Made by a program: the position numbers and the translations under genes. The notes under the pieces are model-generated. The model did not search any database. It was not told where the DNA came from and saw only the letters and a program-made list of their open reading frames with translations. Shown here piece after piece: positions 24,655 to 26,767 of a stretch of DNA of 26,767 nt. Position 1 is the stretch's first letter. Each line of letters starts with the position of its first letter. Origin of the DNA: Symbiodinium natans (taxonomy: Eukaryota; Sar; Dinophyceae; Suessiales; Symbiodiniaceae); the NCBI GenBank assembly GCA_905221605.1, contig CAJNDS010001244.1, positions 1 to 26,767 of the forward strand, in the 5' to 3' direction.

Positions 24655-26767
24655 AGGGGCAGAGGGTCCCGATGGACCCCATAGAAGCAATGGTAGACAG
24701 CAGGTTGCCGATCGTAGACATAAATGCGCAATGCCTTTCCTTGGGTGGGAATTGTGGAGGGGATGCTGTTGTGGGTGACAGTCTGTTGATGCACCGTACC
24801 TTGCCTATATGTGGTGTAGTGTGCACCTCGTGCATCAATACCAATATACACAGCTTGTCGACACGGTAGAGCAAGTTTAGCAAAGCAAGAGAAGTCGCGC
24901 AAGACCTCGCCAAGCCAGGTTTCATTAGAATTGCAATCTGAAGTAAAGACTTTACTGGTATGATTCTCAGTAAAGTATGGGGTTAAGAAGAGCGCAAAGA
25001 GTTCCCTTTGCTCAAGGTAAGGGGAACAAAGGATAGTATGGCCGTGCAGGTGTAAGGCAGCTTCATTACCCTCAAATATCAGACAAGGCGTTGGTAGCTG
25101 GCTGTTCTCTTGGATTACTTTGTGAAGGAAGGTGCCAGGGCTGGCTCCTCTTCGTTCAATGTCAACGACCCCAAAGATTGATGCTTGGGTAAGCGCATGC
25201 ACAGTATCACGAGCCTGGGAGGCATTGAGCATTGCTAAGGCACAGTGATCATCTTGTTCGACATATAGGAAGAAGTCGACTGGTGGAGACTTCTTGCCAG
25301 CGTTAGCATCTTTCAAGTGCTGCACATGGAGGGTATTTTGCTGTCCCTTTACAAGGAGGAATTGAGGGATGAACTCGTCTCTATGCGCGACAAACTCAAG
25401 GTGCAACGCTTTGAGAAAGCTGATCAAGCACCGCCCTTGTGCAGGGAAGTCAAGAAAGTGTAAGGCAAACTTGGCACCGAGATTCGCAGCAGTCTCTCTG
25501 CACAAATTAGCCATGACATTGCGTCTCGATCCACACAAAAGCTTTAATTGAGGGTCAACAATTTGCAAGACACGCTGGATGGCCGATGGGATTCCTTTTT
25601 CTTGCAGTAAGTCTTGCGTTTGATGGAATCGAGTTTCCATCACAAAGGAAATTCCTCTAGGGATGCCGGACGCGCTCTCTCTAATGCCTTGGAATTTACC
25701 TTGGCCGAAGGTGTACTCCAGAACAACAGGTTTATTGACAGTTAAACCTTGTTTGAGCCAGCCAACCGCATTAAGTTCATCGCATGGAAAAGGCGCATGA
25801 AACTTATGCGAAAACTTGTCTTGAAGCTTAACAGCTGTAGTAGCAGCAAGAACTTGTTGGCCATAGCTAAGCCAGTATTGGAGAAACTGTGAGAGGGGAA
25901 GCGGTTTCCAATGACTGTCGGGGTTCTCATTCAGTAACTCTCGAAGGGATGTGTATTTGATCGCAGCTTTGAGAGCACCAGGGTAGAAGCAATTCCCAAC
26001 AATGGAAGCAATACACATATCATTAATGTGTTCTTCCACATCAGCAAGCCAGATATCGAGCTCAGCATCTCTCAACATTTCCTTGTAGTGAGCAACCCTG
26101 AAAGGAGGAATGCCACTATCACCTATAAGGAAGGCATTTTCTGCACGGAGAAGTTCGTAGTTAGCTTCCGCAAAGCGATCCATTGCTGCAAGGCTTGGGA
26201 TGTCCGCTTGAAGAGAAAGCTTCTGAACATCTGTGACAAAGCGCAGGCCAATGGGTCCATCAGGAACAAATTTTTCCCATTGTAGATTTGGAACCCCATT
26301 GGAGGTATTAGCCGCTTGCGAGAATTGCCTCTGGAAAGCTTCAGCTCCGCCGAAGCTGGGTACATGGTAAAGAAGGGCAGAGGGGTGGTAAAAGTATGCA
26401 GCCAATCGAAGCCCTCTCTCGCGATCAAAGCGTTTGGGACGGAGCCAAGGCTTTAGCTTTTCGCCGGGGGGTTTTATTCCGCACATGTGTTCCGCAACAG
26501 GACGCCATCCTTGGAACCACGGCGTGGGGCGGTTGCTGAGGGTGCCAATTTGCCCATATCTAGTGAAGAATTTCCTTTTCCTTTCAACATGGCCGAATGT
26601 AGCTCCAGCAATGTGATGGCAGCAACAATCACGTATTCCGAAGATCTGCTGAATGCAGTCCTGGTGTATGGGCTTCATAGACCCAGCATTTTCAAGGAAG
26701 ATGTGCACGCACTGAAGGATACTGGGTTCAATGCTCTGGAATGCAAGCAAAATTGCGTATAAGACAA
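24651..26767 (-). CDS. LINE ORF1 protein, partial (5' end outside window)
   Basis: The frame is open to the window edge; no ATG start is visible, so the N-terminus is missing. About 704 residues are present. Not a recognisable RRM, CCHC or esterase ORF1. Visible features: a Cys/His cluster near the beginning (GIRDCCCHHIAGATFGH), an acidic-hydrophobic middle (YKEMLRDAELDIWLADVEEHIND), VLEYTFGQGKFQGIRESASG, FLYVEQDDHCALAML, VVDIERRGASPG, and near the end AVYIGIDARGAHYTTY. Length and position immediately upstream of ORF2 make it the element's ORF1, usually an RNA-binding chaperone in LINEs; that role is inferred from position only. It is intact over the visible length, unlike ORF2. Confidence 0.6.
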   Translation of the reverse strand, partial: VLYAILLAFQSIEPSILQCVHIFLENAGSMKPIHQDCIQQIFGIRDCCCHHIAGATFGHVERKRKFFTRYGQIGTLSNRPTPWFQGWRPVAEHMCGIKPPGEKLKPWLRPKRFDRERGLRLAAYFYHPSALLYHVPSFGGAEAFQRQFSQAANTSNGVPNLQWEKFVPDGPIGLRFVTDVQKLSLQADIPSLAAMDRFAEANYELLRAENAFLIGDSGIPPFRVAHYKEMLRDAELDIWLADVEEHINDMCIASIVGNCFYPGALKAAIKYTSLRELLNENPDSHWKPLPLSQFLQYWLSYGQQVLAATTAVKLQDKFSHKFHAPFPCDELNAVGWLKQGLTVNKPVVLEYTFGQGKFQGIRESASGIPRGISFVMETRFHQTQDLLQEKGIPSAIQRVLQIVDPQLKLLCGSRRNVMANLCRETAANLGAKFALHFLDFPAQGRCLISFLKALHLEFVAHRDEFIPQFLLVKGQQNTLHVQHLKDANAGKKSPPVDFFLYVEQDDHCALAMLNASQARDTVHALTQASIFGVVDIERRGASPGTFLHKVIQENSQLPTPCLIFEGNEAALHLHGHTILCSPYLEQRELFALFLTPYFTENHTSKVFTSDCNSNETWLGEVLRDFSCFAKLALPCRQAVYIGIDARGAHYTTYRQGTVHQQTVTHNSIPSTIPTQGKALRIYVYDRQPAVYHCFYGVHRDPLPL

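Larger units (their letters stand above)
17328..26767 (-). mobile_element. LINE-like (non-LTR) retroelement, 5' end outside window
   Basis: On the minus strand from the right edge: ORF1 (partial), ORF2 endonuclease, an interrupted linker, reverse transcriptase, zinc motif, RNase H and a C-terminal extension. AP-type endonuclease plus RT plus RNase H identifies a non-LTR element of the I/RTE/L1-like kind; the RNase H points to the I-type grouping. No poly(A) tail, terminal repeat or target-site duplication is visible at the 3' end, which runs into X1 within about 45 bases. Two frame breaks and an internal insertion make this copy non-functional as written. Base composition looks more A/T-rich than the 3.6-12.5 kb region. 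The right boundary is simply the window end. Confidence 0.85.

Noticed and set aside
1-26767. CRISPR array, tRNA or rRNA genes
   Set aside because: No regularly spaced identical repeats, no cloverleaf with matching arms and no rRNA core sequence were recognised on either strand.

Overview
The window looks like nuclear DNA of a dinoflagellate, possibly a Symbiodiniaceae-type genome. This is inferred from the sequence, not from a database search. The reasons are: almost every credible reading frame lies on one strand (minus); proteins are long and lack visible introns; a LINE-type retroelement is present; and degenerate copies of the dinoflagellate trans-spliced leader (DinoSL, 3' half CCATTTTGGCTCAAG) sit just upstream of several minus-strand genes and two plus-strand fragments. 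Such leader relics are the known footprint of mRNA that was reverse transcribed and put back into the genome.

Layout. 1-3119: gene-poor DNA with a direct repeat (1-679 and 2133-2807, about 2.1 kb apart), many short GC-rich hairpin motifs, then a T/G-rich stretch. 3120-3585 (plus): a leader relic and a decayed, inverted copy of the 5' part of the hydrolase gene at 11498-12367. 3590-10956 (minus): one very large gene in four successive frames. It encodes a possible GT-A glycosyltransferase-like region, an alpha/beta-hydrolase domain and a superfamily 1 helicase, ending in a disordered tail. 11498-12367 (minus): a separate alpha/beta hydrolase. 12666-17288 (minus): an array of two unrecognised protein families, called X and Y here, in transcription order X1, possible Y remnant, Y1, Y2, X2. 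17328-26767 (minus): a LINE-like retroelement, truncated by the window edge. Its ORF1 overlaps the ORF2 start by four bases (ATGA). ORF2 carries an endonuclease, a reverse transcriptase, zinc-binding motifs, RNase H and a C-terminal domain with family A polymerase-like motifs.

How it fits together. The retroelement supplies the kind of activity that makes and reinserts cDNA, and the leader relics suggest that neighbouring genes arrived, or were copied, through mRNA. Several units are only tens of bases apart and head to tail. ORF2 is interrupted between endonuclease and reverse transcriptase by a block that holds a small plus-strand ORF with a ubiquitin-like (beta-grasp) appearance, flanked by stem-loops. 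That ORF resembles the C-terminal domain of the Y proteins, so element and array may share a module.

Limits. All domain calls are by eye. Frameshifts may be real decay, unrecognised introns or assembly errors. No function is claimed for X, Y or ORF1.
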